NCBI RefSeq assembly: GCF_023703375.1 | Contig: NZ_JAMQGO010000001.1 | Coordinates: forward strand, 186,001-250,000 | Length of the DNA: 64,000 nt | Origin: Lutimaribacter degradans | GTDB lineage: Bacteria; Pseudomonadota; Alphaproteobacteria; Rhodobacterales; Rhodobacteraceae | Direction of reading: 5' to 3' | Shown: positions 15,534-23,820 of the stretch, piece by piece | Numbering within the stretch: position 1 is the stretch's first letter | Layout: each line of letters opens with the position of its first letter | Translations under genes and position numbers: made by a program | Notes under the pieces: model-generated | Database searches by the model: none | What the model saw: only the letters and a program-made list of their open reading frames with translations | What the model was told of the DNA's origin: nothing

Positions 15534-17822
15534 ATGCCCAACCTTCTGATCGAACTCTTCTCCGAGGAAATCCCGGCACGCATGCAGGCGCGTGCGGCCG
15601 ATGATCTGAAAAAGCTGGTCACCGACGGGCTGGTCGAGGCCGGTTTGACCTATGCGGGCGCGGCCGCCTTTTCCACGCCGCGCCGCCTGGCATTGGCCGT
15701 TGACGGCGTGTTGGCCGAAAGCCCCACCATCCGCGAAGAGCGCAAGGGCCCGCGTGTCGATGCGCCCGAGAAGGCGATCGAGGGGTTTTTGCGCGGGGCC
15801 GGGGTGAGTAAGGACCAGTTGGAAATCCGCGACGAGAAGAAGGGGCAGGTCTATTTCGCCACGATCACGCGGCCCGGCCGCCCCGCGGCCAAGATCGTCG
15901 CCGAGGTGCTGGAGAGTGCGATCCGCGGCTTTCCCTGGCCAAAGGCGATGCTCTGGGGGGCTGGCCAATTGCGTTGGGTGCGGCCTTTGCATTCCATCTT
16001 GTGCATCCTGACCGACGATGCGGGTGAGGCCAGTGTCGTTCCGTTGGAAATCGACGGTATCAAGGCCGGCAACACGACCGAGGGGCACCGCTTCATGGGA
16101 TCGGGGCGTTTCGCGGTTACTGGTTTCGACGATTACGCCGCGCGGTTGAAGCGCGACCGGGTGGTTCTGGATGCCACCGAGCGGGCCGACCACATCTGGC
16201 AGGAAGCGACCAACCTTGCCTTTGCGCAGGGGTTGCAGGTGGTCGAAGACCGTGGCCTGCTGGCCGAAGTCGCCGGGCTGGTGGAATGGCCCGTGGTGCT
16301 TATGGGCGCGATCAACGCCGAGTTCCTGGACCTGCCGCCCGAGGTGTTGCAAACCTCAATGAAGGAACACCAGAAGTTCTTCTCGGTGCGCAACCCCAAG
16401 ACCGGCCGGATCGAGAAGTTCATAACCGTTGCCAACCGCGAAACCGCCGACCACGGGGCCACGATCCTGGCGGGCAACCAAAAGGTGCTGGCCGCGCGTC
16501 TGTCGGACGCAAAGTTCTTCTGGGAAAATGACCTGCGCACCATCCGTGAAAAGGGGCTTGAGGGCATGGCCGCCGGGCTCTCGGACGTGACTTTTCACAA
16601 CAAGCTGGGGAGCCAGGCCGACCGCATCAAGCGCATCGAGGCGCTGGCCCGCGAGATCGCCCCCATGGTCGGCGCCAAACCCGACCTCGCCGCCGAGGCT
16701 GCGCGCGTCGCCAAGGCCGATCTGCAATCCGAAATGGTCGGCGAGTTCCCCGAATTGCAGGGCCTGATGGGCCGCTACTATGCGCAGGCGGCGGGCCATG
16801 ACGACGGCGTGCCCGAGGCTTGCGAAGAACATTACAAGCCGCTGGGGCCGGGCGACGCCGTGCCCTCCGCGCCGGTCTCGGTCGCCGTGGCGCTTGCCGA
16901 CAAGATCGACACGCTGACAGGGTTCTGGGCCATTGATGAAAAGCCCACCGGCAGCAAAGACCCCTATGCGCTCAGGCGGGCGGCACTGGGGGTGATCCGG
17001 TTGGTGTTGGGGAATGGGTTACGGTTTCAAATTGAGACAATTCTCGAAATGGAAACCCGCGAGCACGCAACCCATCAATTTGTTGCTGATGGCAAGGCCA
17101 ACGATACTAGCAATCCATTTTACCGATTGCTGGCTTTTGACAGATTGCGCGACGGCATCCGTGACCCGAAAGTACGCCGAGAGCTAACCGAGAAATTCTT
17201 GCAAGGTGAGAATACATTGCGAGAATCCGACAACGATCACGGAGCAATATTTGAAAGGAGTTTGGAGAAACTCAATCTGGATATTCTTCATGTTACGGAA
17301 TCCGTCCTCGCCTTCCTCCACGACCGCCTCAAGGTCCATCTGCGCGACGAGGGCATCCGCCATGACGTGATCGACGCCTGCCTTGCCATGGAGCTCAATG
17401 ACGACCTCACCCTTCTGGTGAAACGCGCCGAGGCGCTGGCCGATTTCCTCAAGACCGACGATGGGGACAACCTGCTTCAGGGCTTCAAGCGGGCCAACAA
17501 TATCCTGACCCAGGCCGAGGAAAAAGACGGGGTGGAATACGCCTTTGGCGCGGACGTGAAATTTGCCGAAACGCCCGAGGAGAAGGCACTGTTTGCTGCG
17601 CTCGATGCGGCCGATGCGAAAATCGGCCCCGCGATGGCAGCCGAGGACTACGCCACGGCGATGGCAGCTATGGCCGATATGCGCGCGCCTATCGACGCGT
17701 TTTTCGAGGCGGTGCAGGTCAATGCCGAGAACCAGGTGGTGCGGCGCAACCGTTTGAACCTTCTGTCACGCATTCGCGCCATCTGCCTGGCCGTGGCGGA
17801 CCTGACCCGCATCGAAGGGTAG
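15534..17822 (+). CDS. glyS: Glycine--tRNA ligase beta subunit GlyS (with AT-rich internal insertion)
   Basis: This 762-residue beta subunit is longer than the roughly 690 residues usual for GlyS. It opens with NLLIELFSEEIPARMQ and contains the conserved MKEHQKFFSV (about residue 278), AALSD-type AARLSDAKFFWEND and the C-terminal FLHDRLKVHLRDEGIRHDVIDA followed by the DALR-like domain with VNAENQVVRRNRLNLLSRI. The extra length lies between GVIRLVLGNGLRF and AFLHDRLKVHL, exactly where the DNA turns AT-rich (about 17020-17290). The frame stays open, so the protein is probably functional. It recognises tRNA-Gly and supports the alpha subunit. Confidence 0.95.
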   Translation: MPNLLIELFSEEIPARMQARAADDLKKLVTDGLVEAGLTYAGAAAFSTPRRLALAVDGVLAESPTIREERKGPRVDAPEKAIEGFLRGAGVSKDQLEIRDEKKGQVYFATITRPGRPAAKIVAEVLESAIRGFPWPKAMLWGAGQLRWVRPLHSILCILTDDAGEASVVPLEIDGIKAGNTTEGHRFMGSGRFAVTGFDDYAARLKRDRVVLDATERADHIWQEATNLAFAQGLQVVEDRGLLAEVAGLVEWPVVLMGAINAEFLDLPPEVLQTSMKEHQKFFSVRNPKTGRIEKFITVANRETADHGATILAGNQKVLAARLSDAKFFWENDLRTIREKGLEGMAAGLSDVTFHNKLGSQADRIKRIEALAREIAPMVGAKPDLAAEAARVAKADLQSEMVGEFPELQGLMGRYYAQAAGHDDGVPEACEEHYKPLGPGDAVPSAPVSVAVALADKIDTLTGFWAIDEKPTGSKDPYALRRAALGVIRLVLGNGLRFQIETILEMETREHATHQFVADGKANDTSNPFYRLLAFDRLRDGIRDPKVRRELTEKFLQGENTLRESDNDHGAIFERSLEKLNLDILHVTESVLAFLHDRLKVHLRDEGIRHDVIDACLAMELNDDLTLLVKRAEALADFLKTDDGDNLLQGFKRANNILTQAEEKDGVEYAFGADVKFAETPEEKALFAALDAADAKIGPAMAAEDYATAMAAMADMRAPIDAFFEAVQVNAENQVVRRNRLNLLSRIRAICLAVADLTRIEG
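17020..17290 (+). other. AT-rich in-frame segment inside glyS
   Basis: GC content over 17041-17280 is 115 of 240 bases (48%), against 63% in the 60 bases from 17341 and similarly high values elsewhere in the gene. The encoded stretch is hydrophilic and charged (for example RREL, EKFLQGEN, RESDNDHG) and interrupts the otherwise conserved LGNGL...FLHDRLKV junction. Confidence 0.7.
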
Positions 17823-17843
17823 CCGCGCGGGCCTGTGCCGGTG

Positions 17844-17909
17844 CCGGGGGGGCGCTGCCCCCCGTCCGCTGGCGCGGACTCCCCCCGGGGTATTTGGGGC
17901 AAGAGGAAG
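17844..17909 (+). repeat. Intergenic palindromic repeat, copy 1
   Basis: Three adjacent palindromes (GGGGGGCGCTGCCCCCC, GTCCGCTGGCGCGGAC and CCCCGGGG) are followed by TATTTGGGGCAAGAGGAAG. The last 27 bases match copy 2 (25743-25769) with two mismatches. It lies between glyS and the PPDK-like gene. Confidence 0.75.
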
Positions 17910-18005
17910 CCGGGCGCTTGTGGCCCCGTTGGCCGGGCGGCGTAATGCGCACTTGCGTTGTGCCCGAGGCGGCGTATTCTTCGCGCAAGCCGAAAGGATG
18001 CCGCA

Positions 18006-20546
18006 GTGCAGCAGGACCAATCCGACATCACCCTGATCACGGCCACCGCCCCGGTGGCGACCACCACGCATGGTGGCCGGGCGAAATGCCTTCAGCGGTT
18101 GGTGCGGCTGGAAATGCCGGTGCCCAAGACGGTGGCGCTGTCGTTCGACGCGGTGCATCGTATCGCGCAGGGTGACATGCCGGACATGGCCGAGCTGCTG
18201 GCGCCTTTCGGGCCGGCGCCGCTGGTCTGTGTGCGCCCGTCGTCGGAAGACCCCGACTGGGGCGGGCCGGGCGCGGTTCTGAATATCGGCATGAACGATG
18301 CGCAATATGTCGAGATGTCGGACCGTATCGGCCAGGACGCGGCAGCGGCGATCTACAAGCGGTTCGTGCAGTCTTATGCGATCCACGTGGCACGGCTTGA
18401 CCCGGATGAATTCGAACATGTTGTCGAGGACGGGGCCGAGGGGCTGAGCCAGGTTCTGTCGGCCTACGAGGATGAAACCGAGGAAGAGTTCCCGCAAGAT
18501 CCTGCGGTGCAACTGGCCGAGGTTCTGCGCTCGATGGCGCGGGCGTGGGAAGGCACGACCGCGCGCCTGTTGCGCCAGGCCAAGGGGGCGCCGGCCGAGG
18601 CGGGACTGGGGCTCGTGGTGCAGGAAATGGCGCTGGGGTTGGGGCGCGGCGAATGCGGCTCGGGGGTGATCCAGCTGGTCGACAGCACCACCGGCGCGCC
18701 GCGCATCATCGGGCGCTACCTGCGCCAGAGCCAGGGCCGCGATGCGCTGGAGCGGCGCGAAGAAGCGCTGTTTCTTGAACGTGACGACCGAGGGCCCAGC
18801 CTTGAAGACCTGGCCCCGGATGCCTTTGCCGCGCTCAAGCGGATGACGGCGTTGATGCGCGAGCGGCTGCGTGAAGAAATGCAGGCCGAGTTCACCATAG
18901 AGAACGGGGTGGTGCATATCCTGGATGGCGTGCGCGTGACGCGCAACGCCCGGGCCGGCGTGCGTATCGCGGTGCAACTGGCCGAGGATGGCATAATCAC
19001 GCGTGAAGAGGCGCTGTTGCGGGTAGAACCCCGCGCGCTGAACGAGCTGTTGCACAGGCAGGTCGACCCGACCGCCGAGCGGGATGTGCTTGCCTCGGGT
19101 ATCGCGGCCAGCCCCGGCGCGGCCTCGGGCCGGATCATGTTTTCAGCCGCCGAGGCGCAGGCCAGCGCCGCGCGCGGTGAGCCCTGTGTGCTGGTCCGGC
19201 GCGAGACCAGCCCCGAGGATATTCGCGGCATGCACGCGGCGGTGGCGGTTCTGACAGAACGGGGCGGCATGACCAGTCACGCCGCGGTGATCGGGCGCGG
19301 CATGGGCCTGCCTTGCGTTGTTGGGGTGAGCGATTTCAAGTTCCAACTGCGCGGCAAGACGCTGGTAGCGCCCGACGGGCGCGAGTTGCGTCAGGGCGAC
19401 ATCGTCACGGTGGACGGCACCAATGGCCAGGTTCTGGCCGGAGAACCCGCGATGATCGAGGCGGCCGAGGATGACGCGCTGTTGACCTTGATGACATGGG
19501 CCGACGATGTGCGCGACATCGGCGTGCGCGCCAATGCCGATACTCCCGCCGATGCCCAGACCGCGCGCAATTTCAAGGCGCAGGGCATCGGGCTGTGCCG
19601 GACCGAGCACATGTTCTTCGAGGCCGACCGGCTGACCGTGATGCGCGAGATGATCTTTGCCGATACCTCGCCCGACCGCGCGGCCGCCCTGGAGCGCCTG
19701 CTGCCGATGCAGCGGGCCGATTTCATCGAGCTGTTTCGCATCATGCAGGGCCAGCCCGTCTGCATTCGCCTGTTCGACCCGCCCTTGCACGAATTCCTGC
19801 CGTCTGATCGGGCGGGGCATCGCGAACTGGCCGAGGCGCTTGATCTGCCGCTTTCGGACGTGACCCGCCGGGTCGAGGCGTTGGGCGAATACAACCCCAT
19901 GCTGGGGATGCGCGGGGTGCGACTGGGCATTACCGTGCCCGAGATATATGACATGCAGGCCCGTGCGATATTCGAGGCCACGATTGCCGCCAGCCGCGAA
20001 GGGGCGCCTGTGGTGCCCGAGATTATGATCCCGCTGGTCAGTGCCAAGCGCGAGGTCGAAATCGTGAAAACCCGCGTCGATGCCGTGGCGGCCGCCGTGC
20101 GCAATGAAACTGGCCAAGATTTCACTTATCGCCTGGGGGTGATGGTGGAAACCCCGCGTGCGGCGCTGCGCGCCGCCGAGATCGCACCGCATACCGCCTT
20201 CTTGTCGTTCGGCACGAATGACCTGACCCAGATGACCTATGGCCTGTCGCGCGATGATGCGGGGCGGTTCATGTCGACCTACGTGCAGCAGGGCGTCTTT
20301 GCAGAAGACCCGTTTCACACGCTCGACCAGGATGGCGTGGGCGAGTTGTTGCAGATCGCGGCCGAGCGCGGCCGCGCGGCGCGCAGCGACGTGGTGCTGT
20401 CGATCTGCGGTGAACATGGCGGCAATCCCGAATCAATCGCCTTTTGCCGCGCGGCCGGGTTCGACTACGTGTCGTGCTCGCCCTTCCGGGTGCCGGTTGC
20501 GCGTCTTGCCGCCGCTCAGTTGGCCGTTCGGGACAAGATCGGGTAG
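18006..20546 (+). CDS. Pyruvate, phosphate dikinase-like protein with degenerate ATP-grasp domain
   Basis: An 846-residue PPDK-family protein. The central phosphohistidine domain is intact (SPGAASGRI about residue 369; RGGMTSHAAVIGRGMG with the catalytic His about residue 425). So is the PEP/pyruvate TIM barrel (GLCRTEHMFF, LRG-type MLGMRGVRLG, SFGTNDLTQMTYG, CGEHGG with the active-site Cys). The N-terminal ATP-grasp half is recognisable (PLVCVRPSS, VLNIGMND) but altered: GGRAK replaces GGKGA, RGECGSGV replaces GDTSGTGV-like and IGRYL replaces the YGEFL segment. It may not use ATP/phosphate normally. The GTG at 18006 has AAAGGA seven bases upstream. Confidence 0.82.
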   Translation: MQQDQSDITLITATAPVATTTHGGRAKCLQRLVRLEMPVPKTVALSFDAVHRIAQGDMPDMAELLAPFGPAPLVCVRPSSEDPDWGGPGAVLNIGMNDAQYVEMSDRIGQDAAAAIYKRFVQSYAIHVARLDPDEFEHVVEDGAEGLSQVLSAYEDETEEEFPQDPAVQLAEVLRSMARAWEGTTARLLRQAKGAPAEAGLGLVVQEMALGLGRGECGSGVIQLVDSTTGAPRIIGRYLRQSQGRDALERREEALFLERDDRGPSLEDLAPDAFAALKRMTALMRERLREEMQAEFTIENGVVHILDGVRVTRNARAGVRIAVQLAEDGIITREEALLRVEPRALNELLHRQVDPTAERDVLASGIAASPGAASGRIMFSAAEAQASAARGEPCVLVRRETSPEDIRGMHAAVAVLTERGGMTSHAAVIGRGMGLPCVVGVSDFKFQLRGKTLVAPDGRELRQGDIVTVDGTNGQVLAGEPAMIEAAEDDALLTLMTWADDVRDIGVRANADTPADAQTARNFKAQGIGLCRTEHMFFEADRLTVMREMIFADTSPDRAAALERLLPMQRADFIELFRIMQGQPVCIRLFDPPLHEFLPSDRAGHRELAEALDLPLSDVTRRVEALGEYNPMLGMRGVRLGITVPEIYDMQARAIFEATIAASREGAPVVPEIMIPLVSAKREVEIVKTRVDAVAAAVRNETGQDFTYRLGVMVETPRAALRAAEIAPHTAFLSFGTNDLTQMTYGLSRDDAGRFMSTYVQQGVFAEDPFHTLDQDGVGELLQIAAERGRAARSDVVLSICGEHGGNPESIAFCRAAGFDYVSCSPFRVPVARLAAAQLAVRDKIG

Positions 20547-20692
20547 CGCCCGCCAGGCCAGACGCAACACATGGGCTGCAGCCCTGAGCCATGCACCAGG
20601 TGCAAGGCAGTACTGGCCGCCCCGGGGTGGACTATATGTCGTAAATTGTCATAAAAGGCGTGATTTCGACATCTGCTCCACAGGAGATGACC

Positions 20693-21310
20693 ATGTTGCG
20701 CGCAATTCTGAGTGTACTTGTTATGACGATGGCAATGGGCGCGGCGGCGGAACCCTCGTTGGGGCAAATCATCCGCATGGAAAAACGGGCCCTTGCCAAG
20801 CTGCCTGCGGATCGGCTGGACGCCCTGCTGAGCCGGCCATCAAGCGCGGGCGGGATCACCTACAGCGAACAGTGGCTCGATGGCTTGCCGCGCGCCAAGG
20901 GCGACGCGCAATGGCAGTGCCTGGCCGAGGCGCTGTATTTCGAGGCGCGGGGTGAAACCGTGAAGGGCCAATTCGCCGTGGCCGAGGTAATCATGAACCG
21001 CGTCGACAGCGCCAATTACCCCGACAGTGTATGTGGGGTGGTGCACCAGGGCACGGGGCGTAAATATGCCTGCCAGTTCACCTATACCTGCGATGGGCGC
21101 GAAGAGGTGATTCACGAACCGTCGGCATTCGATCGCGTGGCCAAGGTGGCCAAGCTGATGGTCAACGGCGCGCCGCGCGTTCTGACGCAAGGTGCCACGC
21201 ATTATCACACGACCGCGGTCAACCCGCGCTGGGCACGCAAGTTTTCGCGCACGGCCCGCTACGGCGTGCACCTGTTCTATCGCCATCCGCGCGAACTGGT
21301 GCAAAACTGA
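20693..21310 (+). CDS. Exported SleB-type cell wall hydrolase
   Basis: A 205-residue protein with a signal peptide ([19 protein letters not shown]) and a C-terminal Hydrolase_2/SleB domain. The catalytic Glu lies in [13 protein letters not shown] (about residues 79-91), followed by [28 protein letters not shown] and a late [13 protein letters not shown]. The family cleaves glycan strands of peptidoglycan as a lytic transglycosylase or muramidase. AGGAG sits six bases before the ATG at 20693; the ATG at 20687 is less well placed. It is probably a house-keeping cell-wall remodelling enzyme in the periplasm. Confidence 0.9.
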   Translation: MLRAILSVLVMTMAMGAAAEPSLGQIIRMEKRALAKLPADRLDALLSRPSSAGGITYSEQWLDGLPRAKGDAQWQCLAEALYFEARGETVKGQFAVAEVIMNRVDSANYPDSVCGVVHQGTGRKYACQFTYTCDGREEVIHEPSAFDRVAKVAKLMVNGAPRVLTQGATHYHTTAVNPRWARKFSRTARYGVHLFYRHPRELVQN

Positions 21311-21419
21311 CAGGCATCTTGACGCAAACGGGCGGCGCGGTGCCGCGCACGGGGCATCGCGCCCCTTTGCCGTCGCTAGTGTGCGCGCGAGACAGGAACC
21401 ACCCAGGGGCGCCCACGCC

Positions 21420-22340
21420 ATGAGCAACGAGATAAAATGGGCCTTTGCCCACCCGGCGGAACGGGCCGCAGCCACTGCCGGGGATGGCCCCGTTGACCGG
21501 ATTTCCCTGCGCGATCACATCGTAGAGGTTGAAATCGGTGCCTTCCAGGCCGAGCGTGGCACGACGCAGCGCATCTGTTTCAACGTGGTGGTCGAGGTGA
21601 TCCCGGCGACCAACATACTGGATGACGATGTCGACAGCATCCTGTCCTATGACAAGGTGACCGAGGCGATCGCCCACGAACTGGCCGATGAACGATTGAA
21701 CCTGCTGGAAACCTTGGCCGAAAAGGTGGCCGAGCGGATCTTGCTTGAGCCGCAGGCGCTGCGGGTTTTCGTAAGGATCGAAAAGCTGGACCGTGGCCCC
21801 GGTGCACTGGGCGTGGAAATCGTGCGCGCCCGCAAGGACATGACGCCCCGCCGCATGGCCGAGGACAAGCCGCACCCGCAAGTGGTCTACCTGTCCAATG
21901 CGGCCATCGCCTCGGACAACCTGGGCACCTGGATCGACCAGCTTGAGGCCGAACACCGCCCCACCATCATCTGCGTGGGCCCCGCCGACGTGCCCGCGCC
22001 GCAAACCGCGCATCCTTTGGCGCAGCGCCGGATCGACCTTTTGGCCATAGAACAGAACGCCTGGGTGCTGGCTGGGCGCGATGCCCGCTGCGTGGTGGTG
22101 AATTCCCGCACCGAGTTGGATTGGTCCATGCGCCACGACCAGATCAGCGTCTGGGCCCCGTCAAAGATCGTGCTGGACGCGGTTGATGGCCCGTCGGCCA
22201 GCCCGCGTGACGCGCTGGGCCTTGTCTTGTGGTTCGCGCGTTTCATGCAGGCGGCCGACTTGCTGGTGATCGGGGAGGAACTGCCCGATGCCCCCGATTT
22301 GCCGCTGCGCGCCGTGGCCACCGACGTGCGCGTGATCTGA
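21420..22340 (+). CDS. folB: Dihydroneopterin aldolase FolB with long C-terminal extension
   Basis: A 306-residue protein. Residues 26-140 form the FolB domain: DRISLRDHIVEVEIGAFQAE, RGTTQRICFNVVVEV, SYDKVTEAI, LNLLETLAEKVAERI and VFVRIEKLD followed by GVEIVRAR. FolB converts dihydroneopterin to hydroxymethyldihydropterin in folate synthesis. The remaining 165 residues (from about PQVVYLSNAAIASDNLG) form an extra domain I do not recognise, roughly doubling the usual 120-residue length. Its gene is followed 38 bp later by folP, consistent with a folate operon. The domain call is firm; the role of the extension is unknown. Confidence 0.9.
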   Translation: MSNEIKWAFAHPAERAAATAGDGPVDRISLRDHIVEVEIGAFQAERGTTQRICFNVVVEVIPATNILDDDVDSILSYDKVTEAIAHELADERLNLLETLAEKVAERILLEPQALRVFVRIEKLDRGPGALGVEIVRARKDMTPRRMAEDKPHPQVVYLSNAAIASDNLGTWIDQLEAEHRPTIICVGPADVPAPQTAHPLAQRRIDLLAIEQNAWVLAGRDARCVVVNSRTELDWSMRHDQISVWAPSKIVLDAVDGPSASPRDALGLVLWFARFMQAADLLVIGEELPDAPDLPLRAVATDVRVI

Positions 22341-22378
22341 GGCTTGCAACGCGCGCCACGATGCGCGACGAGGGCGCC

Positions 22379-23395
22379 ATGAGCGATTATTTCCGCCCCC
22401 TTGTGCAATCCGGCCCTGCCTGGCCTCGCGGCGCGCTGCCGCTGGTGGGCGGGCCGTTGTGGTTTACCCATGCCGAGCACCTGCGCCGCGATGGCCTTGC
22501 CCGCGTTGTTCCTGCCGAAGAGATCCCTGAACCGTTGCGCACTTACCTGAGCGCGCCGCGGTTGCCGGTGGCGGGCATGGCGATGGAGCGTCCCCGCCTC
22601 ATGGGTATTCTGAACACTACCCCGGACAGTTTTTCCGATGGTGGGCTGTTTCATGACCATCAAACGGCGGTCGCGCATGGCCGTGCCATGATTGCCGCGG
22701 GGGCCGACATTATCGACGTCGGCGGTGAATCGACCCGGCCCGGCGCAGAAACCGTGCCCGAGGCAGAAGAGATCGCGCGCGTCGCCCCGGTGATCACCGC
22801 GCTGCGCGCCGAAGCGCCCACGCCGATCTCCATCGACACGCGCAAGGCCGGCGTGGCACGCGCGGCAATGCAGGCAGGGGCAAACCTGATCAACGACGTG
22901 GCGGGGTTTACTTACGATCCCTGGCTGGCACCATTCGCCGCCGAACACGCGCTGCCCGTCTGCGTGATGCATGCGCAGGGCGACCCGGCGACGATGCAAA
23001 AGAACCCGCGCTACGACAACGTGCTGCTCGACGTTTTCGATTTTCTGCACGAACGCGTGCAAACGCTGATCGCCCTTGGCATTCCGCGCGGGCGGATTGT
23101 CGTCGACCCGGGCATCGGGTTCGGGAAGACCGCCGATCACAACCTGGCGCTATTGAACGGGATCAGCCTGTTTCACGGGCTAGGCTGCCCGGTCTTGCTG
23201 GGTGCGTCGCGCAAACGGTTCATCGGCACGATCGGCAACGCGCCCGAGCCACGTGACCGCATGCCCGGCTCGGTCGCCGTAGCGCTGGCCGGCATGGCGC
23301 AGGGGGTGCAGATCCTGCGGGTGCATGACGTGGCCGAAACCGCCTCGGCCATGGCGCTTTGGCAGGCAGTGCAGCGCGGGCGCATGACAGGCTGA
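22379..23395 (+). CDS. folP: Dihydropteroate synthase FolP
   Basis: A 338-residue enzyme condensing hydroxymethyldihydropterin diphosphate with p-aminobenzoate. The core starts at MGILNTTPDSFSDGG (about residues 77-91), then DVGGESTRPGAE, SIDTRKAGVA, LINDVAGF, VCVMHAQG, IVVDPGIGFGKT and LLGASRKRF, all canonical pterin-binding motifs. A roughly 75-residue N-terminal extension precedes the barrel. The start at 22379 has GAGGG seven bases upstream; an in-frame ATG at 22361 exists. The glmM gene that often follows folP in related bacteria is absent here. Confidence 0.96.
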   Translation: MSDYFRPLVQSGPAWPRGALPLVGGPLWFTHAEHLRRDGLARVVPAEEIPEPLRTYLSAPRLPVAGMAMERPRLMGILNTTPDSFSDGGLFHDHQTAVAHGRAMIAAGADIIDVGGESTRPGAETVPEAEEIARVAPVITALRAEAPTPISIDTRKAGVARAAMQAGANLINDVAGFTYDPWLAPFAAEHALPVCVMHAQGDPATMQKNPRYDNVLLDVFDFLHERVQTLIALGIPRGRIVVDPGIGFGKTADHNLALLNGISLFHGLGCPVLLGASRKRFIGTIGNAPEPRDRMPGSVAVALAGMAQGVQILRVHDVAETASAMALWQAVQRGRMTG

Positions 23396-23402
23396 TCGAA
23401 GA

Positions 23403-23747
23403 TCAGAGCTGTTCGACTGTCACCTTTTCGCTGGTGTGAAATGCCAGGTGATCCTTGATGCGGTCCACGCCCTCCAGCGGGGTTTCATAGCTCCAGGCCG
23501 CGTTTTCCAGCGTGGTGCTTTTCGTCACGATCGAGAAATAGCTGGCATCGCCCTTTACCGGACAATGGGTTTTTTGATCGGTGCGGTCGAGGAACGCCAT
23601 GGCGATGTCCTCGCGCGGGAAATAGATCACCGGGGTCATGTCGCCCTCGGCCAGTTCCAGCGCGTCGGTGGATTCGCCAAGCACGGCCCCACCCGCGCGC
23701 ACCACCCAGGTTCCCTCGGCGCGTGTGATTGTGATATCGCTTGCCAT
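23403..23747 (-). CDS. DUF427 domain protein
   Basis: A 114-residue single-domain protein with the DUF427 hallmarks: VRAGGAVLGES, PVIYFPREDIAMAFLDRT, HCPVKGDASYFSI and ENAAWSYETPLEGVDRIKDHLAF. The fold is a small beta-tent of unknown biochemical role, widely distributed as a stand-alone cytoplasmic protein. It is convergent with folP and separated by only seven bases. Confidence 0.92.
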   Translation of the reverse strand: MASDITITRAEGTWVVRAGGAVLGESTDALELAEGDMTPVIYFPREDIAMAFLDRTDQKTHCPVKGDASYFSIVTKSTTLENAAWSYETPLEGVDRIKDHLAFHTSEKVTVEQL

Positions 23748-23820
23748 TCGGCTGTCCCCCCTTTGGTCATTTACTTTTGCTTGCTTGTGCCGACCGCCCG
23801 TGACGGTTTCGTGTCACCGC

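Noticed and set aside
19143..20417. 424-residue minus-strand open frame
   Set aside because: It is opposite the PPDK-like gene and reads as low-complexity His/Arg/Gly-rich shadow sequence.
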